Assembly (NCBI RefSeq): GCF_000190755.2
Contig: NZ_JH109152.1
Location: 1,590,167-1,654,166 of the forward strand
Origin: Methylobacter tundripaludum SV96
Lineage (GTDB): Bacteria; Pseudomonadota; Gammaproteobacteria; Methylococcales; Methylomonadaceae
DNA: 64,000 nt
Direction of reading: 5' to 3'
Each line of letters begins with the position of its first letter. Position 1 is the stretch's first letter. Below the pieces are notes generated by a model. The model had not been told where the DNA came from, searched no databases, and was given only the letters and a program-made list of their open reading frames with translations. Made by a program: the position numbers and the translations under genes. Positions 34,806 to 44,330 of the stretch are shown piece by piece.

Positions 34806-35348
34806 TTATTTTATTTTTACTACGGTTCCTTTGTCCAGCCATTGGCTTAAATGATCAATCTGACCGTTAGTCAACGCGATACATCCATGTGTCCAATTCA
34901 TCGATTTATGAATTTTTTCATCCGCCCGCCCCAACCCATGAATGCCGATTCGCCCACCCAAAGGCGTGTTTTGCGGCGGCACTTGATGAAACCGATGAGC
35001 GGTTATAATGCTGTTATAAGCCACTTGATTAATAACTCCCTCTTCCAAGGCCTTTTGGGCATCCTCTGCGGACGGATAAGTTAAGCCGAAAAATTTTCGA
35101 AAAGAACTGCTCTCGCCAACCCAGCCGATCCTGTAACTTCCAAAAGGCGTAACGTTATCACCCTGATGACTTTTAAACCCGGCACCTCCTCGACCAATAG
35201 CAATATCATTTATGGTCTCAAGCGTCTGCATGCCTTTTTTTACCTCAATAGTGAGCGCTTTCGTGTCCACTAAAAGCCAGACATCATCATCCGCAATTAC
35301 TGCAAAAGAAAACAAACTACAACACAGCAATAAATAAATTCGCAACAT
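34806..35348 (-). CDS. L,D-transpeptidase (YkuD domain), periplasmic
   Basis: A 180-residue protein with signal peptide (LLLCCSLFSFAVIA). The YkuD catalytic region is IGIHGLG followed by NWTHGCIALTN, with catalytic Cys and two His. VTPFGSYRIG upstream is typical. There is no LysM or other wall-binding domain, so it is a minimal enzyme. It may attach the neighbouring Lpp-like lipoprotein to the wall or make 3-3 crosslinks; position favours the first. It ends 84 bp upstream of the Lpp-like start and is divergent from pgm. Confidence 0.9.
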   Translation of the reverse strand: MLRIYLLLCCSLFSFAVIADDDVWLLVDTKALTIEVKKGMQTLETINDIAIGRGGAGFKSHQGDNVTPFGSYRIGWVGESSSFRKFFGLTYPSAEDAQKALEEGVINQVAYNSIITAHRFHQVPPQNTPLGGRIGIHGLGRADEKIHKSMNWTHGCIALTNGQIDHLSQWLDKGTVVKIK

Positions 35349-35411
35349 AAATGCTCTACACTAGATAAGAATTTTGGTGTACTTTAGTCACCATGTTAAT
35401 TGTCGAATTAA

Positions 35412-37055
<1,644 letters not shown>

Positions 37056-37062
37056 AAAAAGC

Positions 37063-37121
37063 AGATGAAAGGCACAAGGCGAAAGGCGCAGCGTTTGTCT
37101 TTCGCCTTTTACCTTTCGTCT
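37063..37121. terminator. Hairpin between convergent pgm and ZIP genes
   Basis: AGATGAAAGG...AAGGCGAAAG (37063-37084) pairs with CTTTCGCCTT...CCTTTCGTCT (37099-37121), with a perfect 10-bp core AAGGCGAAAG/CTTTCGCCTT. Lying between two convergent stops, it probably terminates in both directions. GGCGAAAGGC is also the theme of the heptamer array at 52215-52277. Confidence 0.6.
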
Positions 37122-37945
37122 TAAACTTCCATATTATGCGCAATGCCGTGCAATGAACAAATCAACAATACACCCATCGCAATCAACGCGATCTGCTGCA
37201 ACGATGTCTTCATATCGGTCTTTTTATGCAACGACGGTATCAAATCGGCTACCGCAATATAAATAAAGCTTGAGGCCGCCAGCGCCAGAAAGTACGGCAA
37301 GCTGTCATGCAAATCTTCCAACCCGAAGTACGCCAACACGCCGCCCAAAACCGTGGTTAAACTGGCGAGCATATTGTAGAAAAGCGCTTTGCTTTTGGAA
37401 TAGCCGCTGTGCAACAAAATTGCAAAATCCCCCACCTCCTGAGGAATTTCGTGCGCGGCAACAGCCAGGCTGGTAACGATCCCCAGATGCACATCAGTCA
37501 AAAACGCCGCAGCGATTAAAACGCCATCGACAAAATTGTGGATGCCGTCGCCGAGAATAATCAACGCCCCGGCTGACTTGGCCATGCCGTGACTGTGACT
37601 ATGCCCGCGGTCATGTTCGTGCTCATCTTCATCGCCGTGCGCCTCGCAATCGCCGGAATGACAATGCCGCCAGATCAGTAACTTTTCCAGTACAAAAAAA
37701 CCGAGCACGCCCGCTAAAATTGTCCCGGATAACGCTTGAAACTGCTCAGGTTTAATTTGTGCAAAGGCCTCGGGAATCAAGCCCCAAAAGGCGACCGCCA
37801 ATAACGCGCCAATCGCAAAACTGATCCCGTGCGGCAACACCGCGGCCCTGCGATGATCAGGCAACAATAGAAAAACGGCGGCCGCCATAACGCTTAACAC
37901 GCCGCCAACCGCCGTAAAGATGATAATTAATATCAGTAAACTCAC
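37121..37945 (-). CDS. ZIP family divalent metal transporter
   Basis: A 274-residue membrane protein with about eight spans. Metal-site helices show GDGIHNFVDGVLIAAAFLT (His, Asn, Asp) and AVAAHEIPQEVGDFAILL (HEIPQE), the classical ZIP pair. A cytoplasmic loop between them and the N-terminal half is His/Glu/Asp-rich (residues about 90-120, with EHEHDRGHSHSHG), as in zinc and iron ZIPs. It would bring zinc or iron into the cytoplasm. It is 3 bases after pgeF, so likely co-transcribed with rluD and pgeF. Confidence 0.9.
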   Translation of the reverse strand: MSLLILIIIFTAVGGVLSVMAAAVFLLLPDHRRAAVLPHGISFAIGALLAVAFWGLIPEAFAQIKPEQFQALSGTILAGVLGFFVLEKLLIWRHCHSGDCEAHGDEDEHEHDRGHSHSHGMAKSAGALIILGDGIHNFVDGVLIAAAFLTDVHLGIVTSLAVAAHEIPQEVGDFAILLHSGYSKSKALFYNMLASLTTVLGGVLAYFGLEDLHDSLPYFLALAASSFIYIAVADLIPSLHKKTDMKTSLQQIALIAMGVLLICSLHGIAHNMEV

Positions 37946-37948
37946 TCT

Positions 37949-38800
37949 TTATTCTCTCCAAATCAGCGTAGCCATACGCCCTGTTTGTTTATCCCGGCGG
38001 TAGGAATAAAACCGTTCCTGTTCGGTGACGGTACAAAAACCGCCTCCGTAAATCTTATCGATGCCCAACGTAGCCAGATCAATTCGGGCCAGCTGATAAA
38101 TATCCGCCAGCCACTTGTCGCTGCTTTGCTGTTTAAAAGCCGTTATGAATGCTGGTGATTTTTCCAGAAAAGCATCCCGCACTTCTGCTCCTACTTCAAA
38201 GCGGTCAGGGCCGATTGCAGGCCCCAGCCATACCAGAAAATCCCCCCTGCCCCCCCTTTTGCAAAGGGAGGAATTGGAATCGGCAGCGTCGAACTGACCA
38301 GCCTCCCCCTTTGCAAAAGGGGGATCGAGGGGGATTTGCATTGAGGTGATCGTATTGCCGATCACGCCTGCCAGCAAGCCCCGCCAACCGGCATGAATGG
38401 CGGCCACTTGGCTTCCGTCTGTCGCGCAAACCAGTAGCGGTAAACAGTCCGCCGTCAGCACCGCACATACAACCTCCGGCTCAGCCGTATAACTGGCATC
38501 GGCTTGTTGCAAACCCCCGCCACCCCCCTTTTGCAAAGGGGGGGCGGGGGGATTTGCAACCTGTACCGCTCGATTGCTGTGTATTTGATCCAGCCAAACC
38601 GGATCGCCAGGCAAACCCAGCAACTCTTTAATAAGCTGCCGGTTTTGCTTAACCCGCTGAGCGTCATCGCCCACATGCATCGCCGGATTAAGGCTGGCGT
38701 AAACGCCGCAACTGCCCCCCCCGGTACGTAACGTAGTCGCCGCGTGAATATTGGCCGGGGCAGGCCAGTCCGGGGTCAGCCAGTGTTTAGTCCCGCTCAT
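37949..38800 (-). CDS. pgeF: PgeF/YfiH family (multicopper-type) purine nucleoside phosphorylase-like protein with repeat-derived inserts
   Basis: This family (YfiH, LACC1) has peptidoglycan-editing and purine nucleoside activities. Signatures are TLRTGGGSCGVYASLNPAMHVGDD, PVWLDQIHSNRAVQV, CAVLTADCLPLLVC, AAIHAGWRGLLAGV, WLGPAIGPDRFEVG and SYRRDKQTGRMATLIWRE, with the metal-site Cys and His intact. Length is 283 against 243 in E. coli. The excess lies in two segments encoded by C-run/G-run palindromes (38238-38337 and 38506-38560), giving NPPAPPLQKGGGGG and PLDPPFAKGE...LCKRGGRGD. Both keep the frame and fall in surface-loop positions between conserved blocks. Overlaps rluD by 14 bases. Confidence 0.93.
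   Translation of the reverse strand: MSGTKHWLTPDWPAPANIHAATTLRTGGGSCGVYASLNPAMHVGDDAQRVKQNRQLIKELLGLPGDPVWLDQIHSNRAVQVANPPAPPLQKGGGGGLQQADASYTAEPEVVCAVLTADCLPLLVCATDGSQVAAIHAGWRGLLAGVIGNTITSMQIPLDPPFAKGEAGQFDAADSNSSLCKRGGRGDFLVWLGPAIGPDRFEVGAEVRDAFLEKSPAFITAFKQQSSDKWLADIYQLARIDLATLGIDKIYGGGFCTVTEQERFYSYRRDKQTGRMATLIWRE
38238..38560. repeat. Three C-run/G-run palindromic repeats in frame in pgeF
   Basis: Copies lie at 38238-38275, 38302-38337 and 38506-38560. Each contains runs of C, then CTTTTGCAAAG or CTTTGCAAAAG, then runs of G. The third copy is a 55-nt palindrome with perfect ends GTTGCAAA/TTTGCAAC. The first two are in opposite orientations about 26 bp apart. All are read through by pgeF. 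Confidence 0.88.
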
Positions 38801-39731
38801 TTTCCGCCAACGCTTCCAACAACCGAATCATATCCTCCGGCAGCGGTTGTTCCCATTCAAGATATTCATCGGTAACCGGATGCTGCAAACCCAACTTTGC
38901 CGCATGCAAGGCCTGCCGCTTGAAACTGCGCAATTCTTTTTCCAACTGTTCGCTGCAATCGGGCGGCATTTGAAAGCGTCCGCCATAAACCTGGTCTCCC
39001 AGCAGCGGAAAACGAATATGCGCCATATGCACCCTGATCTGGTGGGTACGGCCGGTTTCCAGCTTAACCTGAACCAAAGTATGGCGGGTAAAACGCTGAC
39101 CAACTCGATAATGGGTCACGGCATGCTTGCCATTTTCCCTGACCGCATAGCGCTTACGATCGGTAGGATGCCTGCCGATAGGTTCGTCCACCGTACCGCC
39201 TGCCGTCATGCGGCCACGGGTAATCGCCAGATATTCGCGGGTAATGTCCCGGTCCTGTAGCTGTTGCGTCAGACTGTTATGGGCTTGCAAAGTTTTTGCA
39301 ACCATCAACAGTCCGCTGGTTTCCTTATCGATCCTGTGCACAATACCCGCTCTGGGCAAGGTCTCCAGGCTGGAATCATGATTCAGCAAAGCGTTTAACA
39401 GCGTACCGTTCCAGTTTCCTATCGCCGGATGCACCACCAAGCCTGCCGGTTTATTCACAATCAGCAGGCTTTCATCTTCAAAAATAATTTCCAGCGGAAT
39501 TGGCTCCGGTTCGGCGGTTATTACTATTTCCGCCTCGGCATCCAACGCTATCGTTTCGCCCCCGACCAGTTTGTCTCTGGGCTTGAGTGTCAGCCCGTTG
39601 ACCTGCACTCGTCCTGATTTAACCCAGCTTTGCAGTTTACTACGCGAATAATCCGCAAACAGTTCCGCAAGCACCTGATCTAATCGCATGCCGGCCATTT
39701 CAAATGGCACTTCTTCCGTTAATCTTGTCAT
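38787..39731 (-). CDS. rluD: 23S rRNA pseudouridine 1911/1915/1917 synthase RluD
   Basis: A 314-residue pseudouridine synthase: S4 RNA-binding domain (about residues 13-75; MRLDQVLAELFADYSRSKLQSWVKSGRVQVNG), then the catalytic domain with RAGIVHRIDKETSGLLMVAKT (catalytic Asp) and LETGRTHQIRVHMAHI. It modifies helix 69 of 23S rRNA. Divergent from bamD and followed by pgeF, exactly the E. coli bamD/rluD/pgeF arrangement. Confidence 0.96.
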   Translation of the reverse strand: MTRLTEEVPFEMAGMRLDQVLAELFADYSRSKLQSWVKSGRVQVNGLTLKPRDKLVGGETIALDAEAEIVITAEPEPIPLEIIFEDESLLIVNKPAGLVVHPAIGNWNGTLLNALLNHDSSLETLPRAGIVHRIDKETSGLLMVAKTLQAHNSLTQQLQDRDITREYLAITRGRMTAGGTVDEPIGRHPTDRKRYAVRENGKHAVTHYRVGQRFTRHTLVQVKLETGRTHQIRVHMAHIRFPLLGDQVYGGRFQMPPDCSEQLEKELRSFKRQALHAAKLGLQHPVTDEYLEWEQPLPEDMIRLLEALAENERD

Positions 39732-39851
39732 AACAAGTTCTTCTGATTAACCCATTGTTAAGTTATACTCGCCGGATACCCAAGTCATCTCAAGTATCGC
39801 AGTTAAATCCAGCGAGAAAAACCCCTTATATTACAGCGTGTCGTTAGCACT

Positions 39852-40691
39852 ATGCGATTAATTTTAATTAAATTTTTATTTATCTGTTGTTTAGGCCTGT
39901 CTCTTCAGGGCTGCGAGACGCTTAAAAGCCTCGGTTCCGGCGATTCCGACACCGAAGACGAATATGCCGACTGGAATGCCGAGAAGTTTCGAGGCCAAGC
40001 CAAAACGGCGCTGGATGCAGGCAATTATGACAAGGCCATCAAGCTCTACGAAGCGCTTGAATCCCGCTATCCTTTTGGCGATGAATCCGCTCAGACACAG
40101 CTGGACATTGCTTACGCTTATTACAAAAACAGCGATCCTGAGGCCGCCATCGCCGCCGCCGACCGCTTTATCAAAATCAATCCGCGCAGTTCCAGCGTCG
40201 ATTATGCTTATTATTTAAAAGGCCTGGTTAATTACAATCGCGGCATAGGCTTTATCGATCGCTTCCTGCCTACCGATACTTCGCAACGCGACCCTGGAAC
40301 GGCCCGTGACGCCTATGACAATTTTGCCGAACTGACTCGCAGGTTCCCCAACAGCAAATACATAGCCGATGCCCAACAACGCATGATTGAGCTTAAAAAC
40401 AATCTGGCGATGTATGAAGTCCATGTCGCCCGTTTTTATATGAAACGCAAAGCTTATGTTGCCGCCATCAACAGGGCCTCTACTGTCGTTGATAAATACC
40501 AGCGCACGCCTGCCGTTCCCTATGCGTTGCAAATTATGCAGGAAGCCTACACTAAACTTGAACTGCCGGATCTTGCCAAAGATACCACCCGAGTCTACGA
40601 GTTAAACTACCCGAACGGCCCGCCGGTGCCCGAGCATAAAGACTCGACCTTTTCGCACAAGGTTTGGGATTTTATCGGTTTGGAAAAATAG
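39852..40691 (+). CDS. bamD: Outer-membrane assembly lipoprotein BamD
   Basis: An essential lipoprotein of the BAM complex that inserts beta-barrel proteins. A lipoprotein signal peptide with LSLQG-Cys at about residue 21 is followed by five TPR-like repeats (YDKAIKLYEALESRYPFGDESAQTQLDIAYAYY, ADRFIKINP). The 279 residues slightly exceed the E. coli length. Divergent from rluD with 120 bp between. The window's three outer-membrane barrel proteins would be its clients. Confidence 0.95.
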   Translation: MRLILIKFLFICCLGLSLQGCETLKSLGSGDSDTEDEYADWNAEKFRGQAKTALDAGNYDKAIKLYEALESRYPFGDESAQTQLDIAYAYYKNSDPEAAIAAADRFIKINPRSSSVDYAYYLKGLVNYNRGIGFIDRFLPTDTSQRDPGTARDAYDNFAELTRRFPNSKYIADAQQRMIELKNNLAMYEVHVARFYMKRKAYVAAINRASTVVDKYQRTPAVPYALQIMQEAYTKLELPDLAKDTTRVYELNYPNGPPVPEHKDSTFSHKVWDFIGLEK

Positions 40692-40707
40692 ACTTTATTT
40701 TTTATAC

Positions 40708-40772
40708 ACCACGAAGGCACGAAGAACACGAAGGAAAAATAAGAGACTTCGTGTTCTTCGTGCCTTCTTGGT
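40708..40772. terminator. 26-bp stem hairpin between convergent bamD and priA
   Basis: ACCACGAAGGCACGAAG... (40708-40733) pairs with ...CTTCGTGCCTTCTTGGT (40747-40772) at 25 of 26 positions around a 13-nt loop. It lies between convergent stops and likely terminates both. The arms resemble those at 25602-25662, so this is a dispersed hairpin family built from CACGAAG units. Confidence 0.7.
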
Positions 40773-40787
40773 AAAGCTTTTTAATCT

Positions 40788-43019
40788 TCAATACAAATCC
40801 ACCGGATCGACATCCAGCGACCAGCGCACTTTTTTTGCCTGTTTGAGCTTTTCAATTTTCGGCATCAGCACATTAAGCAACGCATGCAGCTCCGGTCGCT
40901 TGCCGCTCTGAAACAGTAATTGGTAGCGGTAAAGTCCCGCACGTCTGGCCATGGGCGCGGCAACCGGCCCCAAAATATCGGTATGACCTTTGGTGTATTC
41001 CCGCGCCAGTTCAGCAACCGCATGCAGAAACAGCTTCGGCATCTCGGCATCCAGGGCCTGGGCCCTTAATAACGCCTGATAACTGAACGGCGGCAATGAC
41101 GCATCCTTGCGCTCCGCCAACGCGGTCTTGGCAAAACTGTTGTAACCCTGCCTGATCAGCGTTGTTAATAGAGGATGCTCCGGCTGCCGGGTTTGCATAA
41201 TCACTCGACCGGGTTTTTCCGCTCGTCCCGCGCGGCCTGAGACCTGTACGATCATTTGCGCCAGCTTTTCCGGGGCATGAAAATCAATGCTGAACAAGCC
41301 GCTGTCCACATCCAGTATCGCCACCAGCGTCACATTGGGGAAATGATGGCCTTTCGCCAACATTTGCGTACCCAGAATAATATCCACCGAACCCTGATTG
41401 ATTTGCTGCAAATAATTTTCCAATGCGCCTTTGCGCTGAGTGGAATCCCGGTCCAGGCGAACAATCGTTTTACCGGCGAATAATTCCGCCAGCACTTTTT
41501 CCACCCGCTCAGTGCCCAGTCCCAACGGCGTCAATTCCCCGGTTTTGCAGGCGGGACAGTGCTTAATCAGGCGTTGTTCCTGCCCGCAATGATGGCAACG
41601 CAATATCCCTTCATCATAATGAATCACCAGATTGGCATCGCAACGCCCGCAACGCGCAACCCAGCCGCAACCATGACATATCAGGGTGGGCGCAAAGCCG
41701 CGCCGGTTTAGGAACAACAATACCTGCTCATTTCTTGCCAGGGTTTTGTGTATCTCCGCAACCAGCGCTTCGGACAGCCCCTCCTGCATTCTTTTGTTCC
41801 GGATGTCCAACAACTGCAAGACCGGCGCAGTTGCATCTCCCGCCCTTTCCGGCAGATGCAGCAAGCGGTAACGCTTGTTATCGACGTTATGCAGACTTTC
41901 CAGCGCAGGCGTCGCGGAGCCCAGCAATACCGGAATATTTAACAGCTTGCCGCGCACCACGGCGACGTCGCGGGCGGAAAAACGAAAGCCTTCCTGTTGT
42001 TTGAACGAGGCATCATGCTCTTCATCGAGAATGATCAAGCCGGGATTTTTTAGCGGCGTAAACAAGGCGGATCGGGTCCCCAATAAAATGGAACATTCAC
42101 CCCGCTGCATGGTAAGCCAGGCACAAGCGCGCTGCCGGTCGGTCAATTTGGAATGCGAAATGGCAATGCTGACGGTAAATCGTTGCCTGAACCGTTCCTC
42201 AAGCTGGGGCGTCAGGGTAATTTCCGGCAACAACACCAAAACCTGCTGACCCCGTTCCAGCACGGTACGGATAATCTGCATATACACTTCGGTTTTGCCG
42301 CTGCCGGTCACGCCCTCCAGCAAAAAAACGCCAAATTGCCCCAGACTATCGCATACCGCAGTTATCGCCGCTTGCTGCTGCGGGTTGCACTGCAAGGCCG
42401 TGTTTCTGATGATTGATTCCGAAGCACTTGCCCCGAACTCTGATGATGCGGCAAGCTGTAGTAATTGCCTGTCTACCAGCTGCTTTACCGAAGTGCGCCA
42501 GTTTTCATTCCATTCGGACAGTTCCGCTTCGGACAAACTGTGTTGGTGTGCCTGAAATTTTTCCAGTACGCTTTTTTGTTTGGGCGTCCGCTTCAACAGC
42601 TCGCTATCAATAGCTTTGCCCGCGTCAGTCAAGGCATAGCGTTTTTCTGCTTGAATAACGACTGATTTTCCTTGGCGTAGCGCCACCGGGAAAGCCGCGC
42701 TGAAAACTTCGCCTAACGGATGATGGTAATACCGACTGGCCCAATGCAGCAGCGCCAAGTCTTTTGTTGATAATAACGGCTTTTCGTCCAGTATCCGTTC
42801 GACACGTTTTAACTTACCGATTGCTACATCGCTATGCTGAACGCACTCGACCAGAAAGGCGATTTTTTTAGCTTTCCCAAACGGCACTTCCAGGCGAATG
42901 CCCGGTTTGATATGGGCCGACTCAAACTGTTCCGGGGCGAGATAATCAAATAATCGATAAACAGGAACGGCAATGGCAACCCTGAAAATCAGCTCATTCC
43001 CGTTTTGCAACTTGGCCAT
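40788..43019 (-). CDS. priA: Primosomal helicase PriA
   Basis: A 743-residue replication-restart helicase that rebuilds forks away from oriC. It has an N-terminal 3'BD domain (VAVPVYRLFDYLAPEQ), helicase motif I LLEGVTGSGKTEVYM, motif II LIILDEEHD, and a zinc-binding module with eight Cys (CHGCGWVARCGRCDANL, CHHCGQEQRLIKHCPACKTG). Motifs V and VI follow (GTQMLAKGHHFPNV, QVSGRAGRAEKPG). Complete and typical. Confidence 0.97.
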   Translation of the reverse strand: MAKLQNGNELIFRVAIAVPVYRLFDYLAPEQFESAHIKPGIRLEVPFGKAKKIAFLVECVQHSDVAIGKLKRVERILDEKPLLSTKDLALLHWASRYYHHPLGEVFSAAFPVALRQGKSVVIQAEKRYALTDAGKAIDSELLKRTPKQKSVLEKFQAHQHSLSEAELSEWNENWRTSVKQLVDRQLLQLAASSEFGASASESIIRNTALQCNPQQQAAITAVCDSLGQFGVFLLEGVTGSGKTEVYMQIIRTVLERGQQVLVLLPEITLTPQLEERFRQRFTVSIAISHSKLTDRQRACAWLTMQRGECSILLGTRSALFTPLKNPGLIILDEEHDASFKQQEGFRFSARDVAVVRGKLLNIPVLLGSATPALESLHNVDNKRYRLLHLPERAGDATAPVLQLLDIRNKRMQEGLSEALVAEIHKTLARNEQVLLFLNRRGFAPTLICHGCGWVARCGRCDANLVIHYDEGILRCHHCGQEQRLIKHCPACKTGELTPLGLGTERVEKVLAELFAGKTIVRLDRDSTQRKGALENYLQQINQGSVDIILGTQMLAKGHHFPNVTLVAILDVDSGLFSIDFHAPEKLAQMIVQVSGRAGRAEKPGRVIMQTRQPEHPLLTTLIRQGYNSFAKTALAERKDASLPPFSYQALLRAQALDAEMPKLFLHAVAELAREYTKGHTDILGPVAAPMARRAGLYRYQLLFQSGKRPELHALLNVLMPKIEKLKQAKKVRWSLDVDPVDLY

Positions 43020-43435
43020 AATGTTTGAAGTATTTTTGATGTTTTAAGGCTAAGTCTCTATACGATTTAGACTATTTGAGTTACCCACAGAATCTGTGGA
43101 TAACTCTGTGTAAAAATAGTTTTTAACAACGCTTACTAGCGGTTTTTATTACAGTTTTGTTACATTGAACACTTTTAAGCCGACAATTATTTCTACTTAC
43201 TTTTCAGCTACTTAACAAATAACACTTGTCAGTAAAAAGCTTTCGCCCCCATTCTTAACTTTAACTCCACGCTAATATGCAGATAGAGTCGAGGCCTGTG
43301 CGAAATCCATCAATATAGTTACCATCAAGAGCGTATTTTTTTTGTTCTAATGCAACCATATGAAGCGGTACAACCGGTATACTAATGTTTGTTTACTGTG
43401 TAAAAGCGCCGAGCTAAAACTGAGCGCTCTCAATT
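43020..43435. other. 416-bp intergenic region upstream of priA
   Basis: No gene is visible. GTTACCCACAGAATCTGTGGATAAC (43080-43104, read in two overlapping DnaA-box-like halves TTACCCACA and TGTGGATAA) is followed by AT-rich sequence. This pair could bind DnaA, but two boxes alone do not make an origin. The stretch otherwise contains AT-rich sequence suitable for the priA promoter and a weak hairpin at its right end. Confidence 0.45.
43402..43429 (-). terminator. Possible terminator after the exported methyltransferase gene
   Basis: On the minus strand AGCGC...GCGCT (43428-43405) forms a short stem with a 14-nt loop, followed by TTTTA. It is 8 bp after the stop. The stem is short, so this is tentative. 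Confidence 0.4.
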
Positions 43436-44242
43436 TTAATGCGGCTTGATAAATTTAATCGTCATCCGGTCGCTTTCGCCGATAGCCTGATATTTCTTCC
43501 TGTCTTTATCCTTAAGCTTTAAAGCGGGCGGCAAAGTCCAGACGCCTTCGGGATAATCCTTGGTATCTTTACTATTGGCATTGATTTCGGATTTATCCAG
43601 AAACTCAAAGCCCGCGTTTCTTGCCAGCGCAATCACATAGTCTTCAGTGACGTAGCCGGATAGCGCTTTGGTATCCTGCGGTTTTAACGTTGAATTTCTA
43701 TGCTCCACGACACCTAAAATTCCACCGGGCTTTAATGCCTTGTACATCGCATTGAATACCGCCGCGGCCTGATCGTTTTTCATCCAATTATGCACATTGC
43801 GAAACGTTAAAACCCGGTCAACTGAAGCCTCAGGGGCGATTTGCAAAAATTTCGGCGGCTGCAATACGCTTAACTCAACTTTGCCGTAAACTTTCGGCTG
43901 GCTTTTTATCTTTTTAACAAATTCATGCAGGTTCTTTTTAAAATAAGGCTCGTCGGCATCGGCTGAAAAATGCGCAGCATACAGTTTGCCGTGATCTTTT
44001 AGATAAGGTGCAAGAATTTCCGTGTACCAGCCTTCGCCCGGCCAGACTTCGACGACGGTCATATTGTCCTTTACGTCAAAAAACGCCAACGTTTGCTGCG
44101 GATGCCGGTATTTATCCCGCTGCTTATGCTCTGCTGAACGCTGCTTTCCGTCGATTGCCTGGTGCAAAGAACTTGGCTTTTCTGCAGCGTGCGACGATGA
44201 AAAACTGCTTGCCAGCAAAAGTGCCAATAAAATACTTTTCAT
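43436..44242 (-). CDS. Exported SAM-dependent methyltransferase-like protein (COG4798 type)
   Basis: A 268-residue protein with a clear Sec signal peptide (LLALLLASSFSSSHAAEK), started at ATG 44242; the longer frame has no support. The mature part has a Rossmann SAM-binding opening (NMTVVEVWPGEGWYTEILAPYL), then FRNVHNWMKND and ALKPGGILGVVEHR. SAM is not expected in the periplasm, so either the fold has another use or it acts with a different ligand; similar exported proteins occur in other proteobacteria, and their function is unknown to me. It follows the GGDEF gene after an 88-bp gap. Confidence 0.82.
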   Translation of the reverse strand: MKSILLALLLASSFSSSHAAEKPSSLHQAIDGKQRSAEHKQRDKYRHPQQTLAFFDVKDNMTVVEVWPGEGWYTEILAPYLKDHGKLYAAHFSADADEPYFKKNLHEFVKKIKSQPKVYGKVELSVLQPPKFLQIAPEASVDRVLTFRNVHNWMKNDQAAAVFNAMYKALKPGGILGVVEHRNSTLKPQDTKALSGYVTEDYVIALARNAGFEFLDKSEINANSKDTKDYPEGVWTLPPALKLKDKDRKKYQAIGESDRMTIKFIKPH

Positions 44243-44330
44243 GCTATTTATTCCAATCCATATTTTTTGTAGAGGAGACCCTTCGCACGGCCGCGGCGCG
44301 AGCAATGAAACTGCTATCCAGCGGGTCTTG

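Noticed and set aside
43080-43104. Chromosomal origin
   Set aside because: Only two DnaA-box-like sites, with no dnaA, rpmH, gidA or dnaN neighbour.
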